A DNA stretch of 64,000 bases, from the NCBI GenBank assembly GCA_963573315.1, contig OY752141.1, positions 2,666,001 through 2,730,000 of the forward strand, given 5' to 3'. Under the pieces are notes generated by a model. That model saw nothing but the letters and a program-made list of their open reading frames with translations. It did no database searches and had not been told where the DNA came from. Both the position numbers and the translations under genes were made by a program. The stretch comes from Entomortierella parvispora. Lineage: Eukaryota; Mortierellomycota; Mortierellomycetes; Mortierellales; Mortierellaceae. Shown one piece after another: positions 31,983-43,128 of the stretch (its first letter is position 1; each line of letters begins with the position of its first letter).

Positions 31983-33605
31983 TTATCTCGCTTCAGCTAT
32001 CCTAGCTGCCTCCCAACAACTGTCCAGGACCTACAGGAATACCATTAGTGATTTGAGAAATCTGCAGCAGATAAAGGTGGCAGAGGGACAAGGTGAGATG
32101 AGTGTTAATATTTTTCATATCGTATCATGGAGAAAAGCTCTGCAAGCGACTTACATCGTTAGGACATGCGAAGTTGGCTGATTGATTCTTGAGACCTGGG
32201 CTGATTGAGAAACCAAGAATCTTGACTGTCAACTTGAGGTCATAGTTGATCGTGAGCTGGCCATCCGTGCCACCCAGGACACCACACCTTGAAAGGATGT
32301 CCTGGATCACCGTGAACCCAGGATCCTGCTGGCGGTCGTAGCTTGCGTTGATAGGGAACAAGATCTCTTTTGTGGACTTGCTTGGGAAGCTTACTTGGGT
32401 GACCTGACCTCCTCCCAGTGCAGGAGCGTATCCTGGATAATGAGCCTAAACAGGATCAGAGTAGACAGCGTGTTAGTTAAGTGCACAAAAGGCCAGAAGA
32501 AGCGAGGATGGGACTGCACTTGAATTGTGGCACCGATGGCGCGAGAATCACGCTTCCTCCTGCCCTACTATCCCAGCAGCCTTCTGCAGGGCTCACACTA
32601 ATAAAAAAAGAAATGCCCTCGCCCACATGGACACGCCTTCTCACAACCCAGCTTTCTCCTCGCCCACCATTCCAGGATAGCAATGCTCATCTTTTTGACG
32701 ACGCCCTCCTGTCAATCGCCTCAGCAAGTGCGAGCGCGTGCGCGCGCGCCCTCTTTTTTCTGGTCGAGTTTTCTTAATCTTACCGTGGCGGCAATTTTTT
32801 CAAAATTAAAGCCAATCGGATTTGGGTTCTTGACTTGAATTATCGCTACAAAATTAATGGCGAGGGTCGCGTTGCCTTGGTTGAACGCAAATGTGGGCGT
32901 GCCATTCAGGCCCATGTAGTCGACGGTGGGGATCTTGAAAATTGTGAAAACAACAATCACCAGAGCAATGATGGCCAGCAAAAGGAGAAGGAAGAAGCAG
33001 CAAGTAAACCTGCCACAAGTAGACCGAATGCATGGGAAACAGGGCAGACATTTCGACCGTGGTTTCTCTTCTTTCAGTGCCTTGTTCCTGTAACCGTTGC
33101 TCTGCATACTGCTCGGTCGACTATTGCTTCCGCCACCGCTCCTGTTCTGCTGGGTTGACGTCCTGCCCTGGTTTGCTAAGGGTTGCATTGAGTTACGGTC
33201 GTAGCCATTGTAGTACTTGGGTTGTTGTAGTTGCTGCTGCTGCTGCTGTTCTGTGGTATAATAACCTCCTGCATTGATATTAGTGCCGTTGCCTCCTGCA
33301 GCTTGATAGTTGTCGTAGTATTGATCGTGATCATATTGATCCTGTGCTTGATACCGTTGGCCTGCAGCGTAGTAGTATTGCTCTTGCTGTTGCTGGTAGT
33401 TTGGGTTGTAGCCGTTGTTATCGTACGGTATCCCGTATGTGTCCCGTTGTGCATTGCGCTGGTGGGAAGATGACATTTCTTGCATGGCATAGTTGTTTGG
33501 TTGCTGGTTGGATCTCATTGCATCATGGGTGGTTGGAGTAGAGTAGTAAGAGTCGTCCTGGTTATTTGAGTTCCCTTGGTAGTGGTTACTGCTTTTGTAG
33601 CTCAT
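31983..33605 (-). CDS. LEA_2-domain membrane protein with Gln/Tyr-rich N-terminus
   Basis: Exons 33605-32784, 32445-32155 and 32030-31983 join in phase to give about 386 aa. Residues 1-185 are disordered and rich in Gln, Asn and Tyr, with a run of Gln. A cysteine cluster (CLPCFPCIRSTCGRFTCC) abuts one membrane helix (FFLLLLLAIIALVIVVFTIF), suggesting S-acylation beside the membrane. The rest is a LEA_2/WHy-type beta domain: VDYMGLNGTPTFAFNQGNAT, INFVAIIQVKNPNPIGFNFE, then STKEILFPINASYD and NYDLKLTVKILGFS. LEA_2 domains are linked to lipid or stress functions; the role here is unknown. The last 15-aa exon is the least certain part. Confidence 0.85.
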
Positions 33606-33954
33606 GATGGGGACCTCGTTCTACTTTCTGGCTTTTCGAGGTTGGGGTGGACTGGGATGGGGTGAAGAGAGATGGGATGAAGTACGGCAGCTGCGGTCAT
33701 GTGCGACGCGGGGCAAAAGGAATGGAAGGGCAGAGCAAAGCAGAAGATTGCAGGCATTGAGAGCAAATGAAGACAGTGCGATACGAAGGAATGAAGGACC
33801 GAGAGAAAGCAGATCTGGAGGGACAGAGAGAGAGGGCTATTTGCGAGTGTGCCTGACAGAGCGCGTCTGTGCGCCAGTCTGTTGTATGTTTGGGTCGGAA
33901 ATCTGTTGTCTGTCTGCCAGGGTCCCTTTGATCTCACAGACCCTCTATCTTGTC

Positions 33955-33986
<32 letters not shown>

Positions 33987-34183
33987 GCCCTTCTCTTCAT
34001 ATCCCTTCTCTCTTCCTCTCTTCGCTTCAGATCCTAACGGTTGCACTGAAGAGCGACTAGTCGGTGTTCTGATCTGTACTGCAGAGATTGACCGCCCATG
34101 CAGTCCACCACCGTGTAATCTACTCGAGATGTTTTGTTCGAGATTTATTAGTCTTATTTATATTCGATAAATTGCGAAAACAT
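33606..34183. other. Spacer with (TC)n tract
   Basis: 578 bp upstream of the LEA_2 gene and downstream of the PLC-like gene, both minus strand. It contains a CT run at about 33955-33988. The overlapping long frames on both strands are simple-sequence translations. No gene is supported. Confidence 0.5.
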
Positions 34184-36396
34184 TTAATACGGGGTGATAG
34201 TGTCCCCGGCCTTGACTCGTGCCACGTTGTTGTCGTTGAAGATATCCGTCATCTTGAACACGTCACCCACCCAGTAATTGTTGACGCGGATCCGGAACCA
34301 GTATGGCCATCGTGTGTAGCAAAAGTCGGCCAGCGCGTCCAGCATGGCCCCGTTTGTCTGTACAGCGAGAGGGCCAATGCAGAGTTGGGGTATCTCTCCC
34401 TGCTTCAAAGAGTTAATGATGTCGGACTCCACAATAGCCAGGCTAGGGTAAGGTAGAAGGGGTTTTTTGATCAACAAAAATGAGTGAAGAGTAAATTACA
34501 CCACTGCGAACACAACAACAGCAGCAAAAAAACTGCGATAACAAGATGAAACACTCACTTGATGTCGATCTGTTGCCATAGGATATAAGACCCATCTGTG
34601 GGCGGCCCTTGCTCGCACCAGCTGTAGTAGCTCGCGTTCAATTGATCTGGTTGCGACGCTGCACCTGCGTACGTAAATCCATCCAGCTTCCAAGTATCCT
34701 TCTGGTTGGCCCAGGTTGGTATTGGAGGCGGGATCGAGTAATATGTGTCACTCATAAAGATCATCAGGCGCTGGTTGGCCAAAATCATCTCTCTCAAAGT
34801 GGGCCAAGTCTCGCTGAGGGATGAGCGGGGCCACATTAAGAGCTCCCCCGTTGGGAGCGTGAAGTACTGCAATATTTTGGCCACCAGGGCTTGAGACATC
34901 AGAGTTTGGGAGCCATCAAACTCGTTGAATTCGATAGTCAAGACTTCGTAAGGGTTGGCCAGCAGAAACGAAAGGATGGCACTGAGAACTGAATCCAAGG
35001 TGACTCCAATGGCTCGTGTCGAGCCATATCCATGGCACATGACGACTTGAGTATTGTTGTTTGTCAGACACGTTCCAAGATCCAGGAATCGAATACCTAA
35101 AGGAGATTACCAAGAGGATCAGAAGGTGCAAGGAGAGAGTGAGAGAGTAGGGGAAAGAGGTGTAGCACTTACCGTCAGTCAATTGCTGGGCTATTGTATG
35201 GTTTGGTTGGTTTTCCCAAAAGCAAGGGATTGCCCAAGCAGGAATGACTTCAGAGCAAGCCGAACCCCAGAGTGTGCAAATCTCCAAACTACTGGTGCAA
35301 ATATCCTCCCAGCCAAGACAAAACGTCTCCGTAGCGTCACAGGCGGATGAGAATGCACCGCACAGCCAGTGAAGCCAGTTTGGCAAAGCCTTCAGACAAG
35401 AGTTGGAGTATTTGGTGCATCGCACTTCCCAACCTTGAGTGCAGTTTTGAGCTTGTTGGGCACAAACAGTTGTAGTCTCCAGACAATTATCGATCGCAGT
35501 TGTGCAGTCGTATTCTAGATTGTAGGTGGCGCTGTTGTGTGTGCCTGGATACGTCTAAATAAGAAGGGAGTAATACAAGAGATTAGATTCATGTCTCTGC
35601 ACTTTCCTTTTCATTTGTAACCACTTACCACCTGGTCGTATCTTAAATCACAGATGTCTGCGCGTCCATTACACAGCATGGTGGACGAATTGACCACGGC
35701 CATGGATCGAAAGCCGGATGCAGGCATGTTGATTTCTTTCACTCCTTGAGGGATGCTCCAGCCACGTCTAGCCAGCATTGGGTGGTCTCCTCCCGTCGAT
35801 TCCAGATCACGTCTTTGGTTCCCTGTGCTTTCGTTGTTGCAGCTGCCCATTACATAATCAGATGTATGCTCAGTACTCTCCATCCCAAAAAGAGCCTCCA
35901 CGCTTGGTTGTCGCTGCAAAACACACGTGGGATTGAGGCGAGGATCCTTCAATAGTACTTTCCGTTCTTGGCTAGGAGTCAGTGGCGGTCGCTGTTGTGG
36001 TTGCTGTTGTCGCTGCGGTTGAGTTCTCCACAGAGGTTGCTCCGCGGACGAAAACTCAGAAACTGAGGCCATCACTGGTGACAAGACAACACTCAGTCCT
36101 ACCACGACCCATAGGTACAGAAGAACGAGAATGCCTCCCTTACGACCACGGCGATGTCGCCCCGCCACTCTCAGGACTGTGCCGACCTTAGACCTGATAT
36201 TGGATCCGGTCCTGTGTATCGTCCTGACAGGGTGACTACGGGGGACGACCACGTCGACTATGCATGGCGCTTCCACATGCTTGGAACAGCATGCATTATC
36301 AATCCTCCGCCTTGCTGTCAACTTTTGCGAATGCTCAATCCGGGTCTTGTCCAAGACTTTCATGTTTTTTGGCCGTTGAAACGGACAGGATACCAC
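34184..36396 (-). CDS. Membrane-anchored PI-PLC X-like phosphodiesterase
   Basis: TIM-barrel phosphodiesterase of the bacterial-type PI-PLC superfamily. Exons 36396-35629, 35554-35173, 35096-34559 and 34442-34184 join in phase to give about 648 aa (or 637 from the Met at 36363). Residues 1-85 are basic, then one membrane helix (ILVLLYLWVVVGLSVVLSPV), predicting a type II topology with the catalytic part outside. The barrel starts TYPGTHNSATYN with the first catalytic His; the second is in TQVVMCHGYGS after RFLDLGTC. EVLTIEFNEFDGS and LMIFMSDTYYSIP follow. An insert rich in paired cysteines (CLGWEDICTSSLEICTLWG) lies between the two His motifs. The substrate is unknown. Confidence 0.85.
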
Positions 36397-37862
36397 TCTC
36401 TGTGGTTTTTTTGATCTTGGTTAGATGTGTGGTTACAGGGCCGGGTCTGACTTCTGTTGCACATCTCCACACACTCACCTTTTGACTCTGCTCGTTCATG
36501 TGCGTTAGCCTTTGACCCATGGCTACTTTCCCCGCTTCTTCGTTTCGTTTATCAAGTTGGGTTGGGATCAGTGTGGAGGCGACCATAGCAGTGCCAGGGT
36601 TTGGGACAAGAGAGGACTTCTAGAAGCCCACTGCAGTTTCAATTGGCGTTAGATCGTTGTCGGTGGCCGGGCAAGTGAACGAGTCAGTCGAAGCTGAAGG
36701 AATTGGCGGCGGGAAGGATAATGGACAGAGTTACAGAAGAAAAGCAGATAGAGGAGGGGGAAGGGGGGAAAGAGAAGAGAAAGGGCAAAAAACAAGGTGA
36801 GCATTTTGTACAAACGAGTGCACAGACATTCACCCCCTTCTAGCACAACCCCCTTTAACAATCAACAGCAAACGACAGCAAACGGAAAAAAAAGAAGAGA
36901 GAGAAAGGCCAGCAACAAAGGCACCAACTTCGTCAGCTGTCGTGCAAATGAAGCTTCGTTACAAGTTTTGTCCGTGGGGATGACTTTTGGACCCTGTCCT
37001 TTCACTCTTCTAGCTTCTCCACTGATCATCCGCTGTGGTGCCGAAAAAAGGGGTGGATTGTTACCCAAAACTCAACTTTTTGGACGACGCAGAAAACAGC
37101 AGAGAGGAACAACCATTGCAGCGAAGAGCGAACAGCGATTGTTGTTTGCTTGCTGCTGTTGCACTGTCTGTCGGAAGAACGGTTACGCGGTTGTTCCACC
37201 TTGCACGGTGTCAACGCTTCTGGCCGATACTTTTCAAAAGCATGTCGCTATCCACTATGTCCCTGCATCCACGGTGCCTTAAAAAACCGGAAAGCAAAAA
37301 GTCATACGACTCATTTCTCCCTGTACGATTCTCACCCTTTTTTTTTCAAGAACGCTAAAATCGACACATGGCTCACCCTGTCAAGCAGGGGAGATGGAGA
37401 GGGAGAATGTGCGCGTGTACAACATGCCGTCGCTGTCTGGAAGGTGTCTTCTTGCATTGGCCCCCTGGTTCCTGGGCAGCAGACAATCTAGATTCAAAGA
37501 ACGCGTGATACAATCGTTCAAGCGCCTGTTCTGAACATCATACCTTCAACGAAGGTGCCGCTCATCTGTTATAGCTGCGTGACGATTTCCCAGAAGGAGA
37601 TCCCGGATCATATTCCTTGGACAACCTGAATGACTCAACACGACTTTTAGCTCACAGCTCTACTCTCTCATTGTGTCATTGGAAGAGTTGGCCCATGAGT
37701 TTGCACTTGAATGATCCACAGGTCGTGCTTTTTTTGTACAGCTTTTACTGAGAACATGATACCGACTTCGAAGAAAGCTTTTGAAGCTATTACTTGATAC
37801 TCTCATTTATATAATGCCAAGCTAGGGGGAGAGAAAGAAGTGGAGTGAAAGAAATTGATATT
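36397..37862. other. 1.5 kb gene-free region
   Basis: Upstream of the PLC-like gene (-) and downstream of the TM9 gene (-). The longest open frame (36797-37282, +) overlaps others in all frames and shows no recognisable domain, signal peptide or splice support. I see no gene. Confidence 0.45.
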
Positions 37863-40483
37863 CTAATCCAGCTTGACATTGCGATATATCCTCATAATGA
37901 ACTTGTTGGCTGCAAAATGGCCGACGGATCCGAGCATCAAAAAGATAGCCATGCACGCCAGGGCCATGTTGCCAAAATAGAAACTCGTCTGGAAGAGACC
38001 ATACATCCTAAAGAGGGAGAGGGAGAGATATGTGTATACATGATCAACACGCATTCAGTTTTCATCATTATAACAAATTAAAACAAAGCAGGTGGAGAGT
38101 AGGGGAGGCTTACTTTGTCTTTTGCATGAAGTAGTACACAGCATAGATGTACACATAGGCTGCTGTGGATCCACATGTCGCCATACTCATCCAGTGCCAC
38201 CTGTAGTCTTCGGTATAGATTACGAAGTATGTGCTCACGACTGTGACCGAGGCCGTCACAAGCATTACAATACCAAAGACCAACAGTCCGAAGCCATAGA
38301 CGTAATAAACCTTGTAGTTCCAGAACGAAGTGAACAAGAAGTAGACTTCGATAAAGATGGACGCGAACGGTAAGATACCTCCGAGCGCAATTACCACAAT
38401 TGGCTCCGCGTACCAAATCTTTTCAGGGATGGGCCGTGGGATAGGGTGCACTCTGCAAGGGAAATCGGCCTTTCCTGCATAGTTCTTTCCGAGGAGAGTT
38501 CCCACAAAAGTCAGCTAAGAAGGGGTAAAGCAAGGATAAGTGGGAAATCGCACACCATCTGATATCCTACAGGTCATAAACGATTCGTACCGGCAGCACG
38601 ATAAACACCCATATAGCCAAAAGTGCAATCATGGTTCCAAAAGGGATGGCGCGGGAACTAGTGTAATAAATCGCCACCGCATTGTTCAGAGCCGTCACCA
38701 AAACCACAGCTCCCGGCCAGAATGCAGCCGTCAAAAACATTGCTCTGACCCAATCGCGTCCGCCATACTGAGAATATTGGCTTGAGCTAGAGTATCCCGA
38801 GATCATCGAGGTGAAGGCGTAAATGAAAATGGTTGCAGTCATAATGCTGGCTCGTTCTGTCCATTCCTGCCCGAAAATGGTGTACAGGATCACTAAGAAT
38901 GATGTCCACGCGAGTTGGTGTCCTGTGCCAACAAAAGCAGCAAAGGTCATTGGGTTTGCTGGTGGTCTGAACACATCGCCGTGGATCTGCTTCCAGCCAT
39001 AATCATCACCCAGGTCATGATCCTGTTATTTGCCAAGGCAGAAGAATAAAGTAAAAGAGTATTAAATATCCCCTCATGGTCGTGGCACGGCAAACCCTAT
39101 GACATGAATTTAACAACTACAGTGAATACTTACAAAATCATTCAGTCCGGTTTCCTTGTCGTATCTGGCGAAGTCTCTCCTGAGATGACGAATCCACATG
39201 GCACTCACGAATCCAGTTAGGAATAACACCATCATGAGTGAGTTGAAGATTGAGAACCAATGAATCTATACCGACATAGACGGACAAGCTCGTAAGATGG
39301 GTCCTAATCGTTCCGTCCTTCATATATATCCTTGATCGACAAGTTTTTTACCTTGTTCTCAAAGAAATCAGAGTCCAGATACCGTTCAAATCTTGATTTG
39401 AATAGTGTCTGAGTCTCTTTCCACGTAACTGAGTATGTAAATTCCACGTTAAGTCCCTGACCGCTAGTCAATGCCAGGGGTGATTCTGGCGTGACTTTGG
39501 CGGAAATGACCTGGTTCCCATTGTACTCGAACTCAAATCGCTGATGGGTATAAAGAGAAACGCCTCCTGTTGCGCCGTCTTTGATTCCGACCATCCCTAT
39601 CAAGCCACCAGTAAGTTACGTGTTAAAATTACGATATTCTTGCATCGCGATCCAATGTATCAATAGTAACTGCCTAGCCGCCAATCGCGGCCCTTACCCC
39701 AGACAGGGAGATCATCGATGAAGTACTGAAACCAGTAATCATGCGAAATTGCATAAGAAAAGGTCTTGATTTCCTGAGACGTTAATGTGAACTCTGGGCA
39801 GATCGGTTGTACTGCCTGATTCTCTATAAAACAGAAGCCATTCATAGCAACAATGGGCGAAAGTGTCAGTAATTGAAGCCGCGCGCCTTTTCTTCGCTAT
39901 AAATAAACGCTGGCAGCAAACACGAAGCAAAAAGCTCAACGTACGTGGGAACTTGATAGGGATGCCAGAGTTGACCAGCTCCATGCCCAAGAGCGCCTCG
40001 CCCAAGGTTTCATGGCGATGCTCTACCTTTCCTTCTCCCTTGCAGTATGGCAATTGAAAGTATTCGTACGTTTCTTGGCGATTGCTAATTAAAGGAAACG
40101 GCAGTATGATAAACGTGTCAGAGGGCTCTGGAAGTAGAATTTAACACAAAAGCCATTACCGGGATCGCTTCCCCTCTTATATATTGCTTTGTTGCTGCCG
40201 CAGTATCCATCTTGGTCTGTATGTGCTCCTACCTAAAAGGTCCCACCGAGTTTGCCCAAACGACAACATCCTCCGCTGCTGTATACTGCTCGCATGAACA
40301 GAAAGGAGAAAGAGCGACTCGCTTCCAATTAGAGATGCAATGCCTTTTCAGCCTGCAGAATTAGCAATTCAACGGCGGTACCTTATGGTTATGCTCGTCT
40401 GCCGTGACGTTGATAACGGCAAAAGCTGAGACGAGGGCTACGGACAGGAGTCCTTTAGCTGACCAGATGTTGGCGTGTCTCAT
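37863..40483 (-). CDS. Transmembrane 9 superfamily protein (nonaspanin, TM9SF3/EMP70-like)
   Basis: Golgi/endosomal multi-pass protein that helps sort transmembrane cargo. About nine exons. The first gives a signal peptide ([20 protein letters not shown]). The lumenal part follows: [64 protein letters not shown]. The nine-helix part includes [14 protein letters not shown], the TM9 segment [21 protein letters not shown] and FCRVHP-like processing near [20 protein letters not shown]. The C-terminus [12 protein letters not shown] ends in KLD, a KxD/E-type COPI-binding signal known for Golgi retention in this family. Individual exon ends were only partly checked. Confidence 0.92.
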
Positions 40484-41090
40484 AACAGCTGGATGTGATG
40501 CTCGCTCCGTTCCTGAATGGAATGAAAATCCTGCTCTTCCCTTGTGATGTCCTAGGGGTATTTGTATCCGATGGTGGATGGTGGAAGCTGAAGTATCTGG
40601 GATCAGCGAGACGATGGAAGGAGAGGAGAAGAGAAGGACAACGAAGAGGAGAAGAGAAGTGAAGGACAACGAAGTGGAGAAGAGAAGTGAAGACTCCCCG
40701 GCCGTGACTGTGCTCTGCACGCTCTTTACGCCCTGCACTCACCGTTATTGTCGCGCTCGGCTGGAAATCAACAGCCCTCTTTCTCCCAGGTGGCATCTCC
40801 AGTCAGTGGAGAAGTCGGCAACCCTAGGCTCGGCATAGCCCTACGTCGCCTCATGTCTGCTCTGCCCTGGATACAAATGGACGGCCTCCTTACAACCAAC
40901 CGTGCTTGCGAGAAGCTGACTCTTCAAACGAATTCAGGGCGATAGCACCGACGAGAGAGAATCCCCACCAAATTGAGATCTTGTTGAGATACATGGATAT
41001 CTCACTGTAATCTCGCGCGCAAACCGACAAGGCGAACCGACAACGATTTACATTATATAGTTGCTTTTGATGCGACAAGCGTGGATCGGC

Positions 41091-41093
<3 letters not shown>

Positions 41094-41121
<28 letters not shown>
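41094..41121. repeat. 28-base poly-T tract
   Basis: Uninterrupted T run about 135 bp upstream of the plus-strand gene at 41255. Length is likely variable and could also be a sequencing or assembly-sensitive site. Confidence 0.9.
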
Positions 41122-41155
41122 GGTGGCAAAAAAACCAGAGAAACGAGAAACACGT

Positions 41156-41187
41156 TCATTCATTCATTCATTCATTCATTCATTATT
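41156..41187. repeat. (ATTC)n microsatellite
   Basis: Seven or more tandem tetranucleotide units in the leader of the gene at 41255. Confidence 0.9.
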
Positions 41188-41254
41188 AATATTCACTCAT
41201 TTGCTCCCTTCATTTCATTTGTCCCATTGCTCCTCTTGTATCCCACTCTCCCCC

Positions 41255-42433
41255 ATGAGCGACGAACCCTGGCCTGTTCGTTTCCAACAAGAGTTTGCTC
41301 GCATCCCCGAGAACTGTGACGACAAGGACTGGCATCCTGCCTGGTGCGCCGTGCTATCTTCAGTCTTTCCATTCGAGGATGGATATATGATCGCACCCCA
41401 GATCTGTTCCACAGATAGTAGTGCATATAGCGAAGGCAACTCGGCCTATATTGTCCAAAACGAGGAAGGAGTCCACGTACTGGGCCTCGAGATCAGGAAG
41501 GCCGGTGACATAGAATGTTTGGGGAAAAGACAAGGCGCCGAGTGCGCCACTCGAGACCGGATGCGTGATCTTCTGTCGGTTCCTCATTTCAGGATGATTT
41601 GCGCCATTGGCATGAACTGTGCCGTTTTTACAAAAGACTCTGCCACTGGATCCATCACCCCTGCAAGTATTCGCTATCATCCGGCCCAAGACCCCTCGAC
41701 CGAATATGCACCTCTGGACTGGTGGAACATTGACATCGCTACGACTGAAGGAAGAACTGCCCTGCGAGGCTACTTTGATGAAGCAAAAATCATGGCTACT
41801 TCACTGCCACGGAACACCTTCCAGGACCAGTCGACTAATAGCACTGTGTCAGCAAGCAACCCTGTCCCATGGTCTCCTCGGCTTCAGATGATCTTGGCTA
41901 CACTATCCTCTACGAGATCCATTTCGGCCGTGAGTTGGCATCCGCCCTATTGGGCCTTGCTTGCCTCAGTCTTTCCGGTGGACAGTGGGTACAGGGTAGT
42001 GCCACAGATATTTCCGGCGACTCATTGGCAGCTAGAGTATATCGAGGATGCTGTCGTGCTTGTCGTAGAGAACGAAGGCGGGGTTCCAACTGTCGCCTTG
42101 GAGGCCAGAACACCCAGAGGAACCTTGGACCGGCACAGCAACGACGAGCGAGCTTTCTTCGATCGTGAGTTGCGATCCAGGTTTCGAGTTCTCGCGTCGC
42201 CTTTACCAAAGTTTCACCTGATAAGTGCCATTGGTATCAACTGCTGCGTGTATACCTTTGACCGGGCGGCGCGCTCCATCAGTCCCCCAAAGCTGCCTTC
42301 CAGAGGACCCCATCCAGACCCTGCCCCTCGAAGTCGCTGGAACATTGATCTCACTACCTTGGAGGGTAAAATGGCACTCCATGCTTACCTTCTGGAAGCA
42401 AAAAAAATGGCTTCATCGATGTTTACCGAATAA
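41255..42433 (+). CDS. Orphan protein made of two copies of one domain
   Basis: Single exon of 392 aa, no signal peptide or membrane helix. The two halves repeat one another with an offset of about 201 residues. Half 1: DWHPAWCAVLSSVFPFEDGY, QNEEGVHVLGLEIR, FRMICAIGMNCAVFTKDSA, WWNIDIATTEGRTALRGYF, EAKIMA. Half 2: SWHPPYWALLASVFPVDSGY, ENEGGVPTVALEAR, FHLISAIGINCCVYTFDRA, RWNIDLTTLEGKMALHAYL, EAKKMA. The start at 41255 was chosen over an upstream in-frame Met because that extension only translates the poly-T and ATTC repeats. No family was recognised. The E-N/x-E-G ... LE-x-R strand pair faintly recalls PD-(D/E)XK-type folds, but this is speculative. Confidence 0.8.
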   Translation: MSDEPWPVRFQQEFARIPENCDDKDWHPAWCAVLSSVFPFEDGYMIAPQICSTDSSAYSEGNSAYIVQNEEGVHVLGLEIRKAGDIECLGKRQGAECATRDRMRDLLSVPHFRMICAIGMNCAVFTKDSATGSITPASIRYHPAQDPSTEYAPLDWWNIDIATTEGRTALRGYFDEAKIMATSLPRNTFQDQSTNSTVSASNPVPWSPRLQMILATLSSTRSISAVSWHPPYWALLASVFPVDSGYRVVPQIFPATHWQLEYIEDAVVLVVENEGGVPTVALEARTPRGTLDRHSNDERAFFDRELRSRFRVLASPLPKFHLISAIGINCCVYTFDRAARSISPPKLPSRGPHPDPAPRSRWNIDLTTLEGKMALHAYLLEAKKMASSMFTE

Positions 42434-43040
42434 TAAAGAACAACGCCGCGCCTTGAGTGGCTGTGCGAATCTGGTTCGAAATAAACAACCATATTTATTT
42501 GTCTCTCGGCCAACATATTCTTGCAGAGGACTTTTTAATGATCATGGAAGGGATCAATCGACTGGCGGAACTGGACGTTGGTGGTTCAGACATCTATCCG
42601 GAAACCTGGGCAAGAATGAAGGTCTTAACTCCTCACCACTGGCATACGATTCGAGTCTTGAATCTGAGGGGTTGCTACATGACGATGTGGAAGAGTTCAA
42701 TTGTTCAGAATATCATGTGCAGCATGCCGAGCTTGATTGTGGAATCGCTTTCAGCGAATGTGTCATCCAGAAGGACGATTGGCCTTCGGTTTGCCTAGTG
42801 TTAAGGGACCTGGCAATGCTGTCGTTTCGAAATCCAAACTCGTAGTCAAAAGCCGTAGCTCGGGTTGTGAATTTGGTGCATTTGGAGCGGTTTATCTGCC
42901 TGTCACCCGAGGGTGGACATTGTGGCCACTCTCCTCGGTTCACGCTAAATAAGAGTCTTGATCAACCGAAATCATTAAGACTGAAAGAATTGGCCCGACC
43001 TCAATGTCTTGCTTGGCATCAAACTAAACACAAAGGCCAA
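42434..43040 (+). pseudogene. Relic of an F-box/LRR-type gene, broken across frames
   Basis: LRR-like text continues through three frames. Frame 1: LAELDVGGSDIYPETW and IRVLNLRGCYMTMWKSSIVQ, then IMCSMPSL. Frame 2: CVIQKDDWPSVCLVLRDL. Frame 3: RVVNLVHLERFICLSPEGG and LNKSLDQPKSLRLKELARP. The order and content fit the Leu-rich C-terminal part of the large fungal F-box/LRR family seen intact at 7950-9485. No F-box is left. Frameshifts lie near 42745 and 42845. It lies directly after the stop codon of the duplicated-domain gene. No restored reading frame is offered. Confidence 0.55.
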
Positions 43041-43128
43041 GTATCAATTGAGGCATTTGATTACGACTTGAAAAAAATGCAATAAAAAATGTTTTAATAA
43101 TGGTGATGCTGAAGGAAGTCTATCACTT

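Larger units (their letters stand above)
40484..41254. other. Divergent intergenic region with poly-T and (ATTC)n
   Basis: 771 bp between the TM9 gene (-) and the duplicated-domain gene (+). It contains a GA-rich segment (40610-40690), a 28-base T run (41094-41121), GGTGGCAAA at 41122-41130, and an (ATTC)n microsatellite at about 41156-41187. Confidence 0.6.

Noticed and set aside
36797-37282. 161-codon plus-strand frame between the PLC-like and TM9 genes
   Set aside because: Overlapped by open frames in other phases, no recognisable motif or signal peptide, and no splice support.
41122-41130. GGTGGCAAA, an exact match to the yeast Rpn4 proteasome box, with inverted copies at 16641-16649 and 24140-24148
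   Set aside because: None lies near RPN6 or RPN7, one abuts a poly-T run, and three copies in 64 kb on two strands is only modestly above chance.
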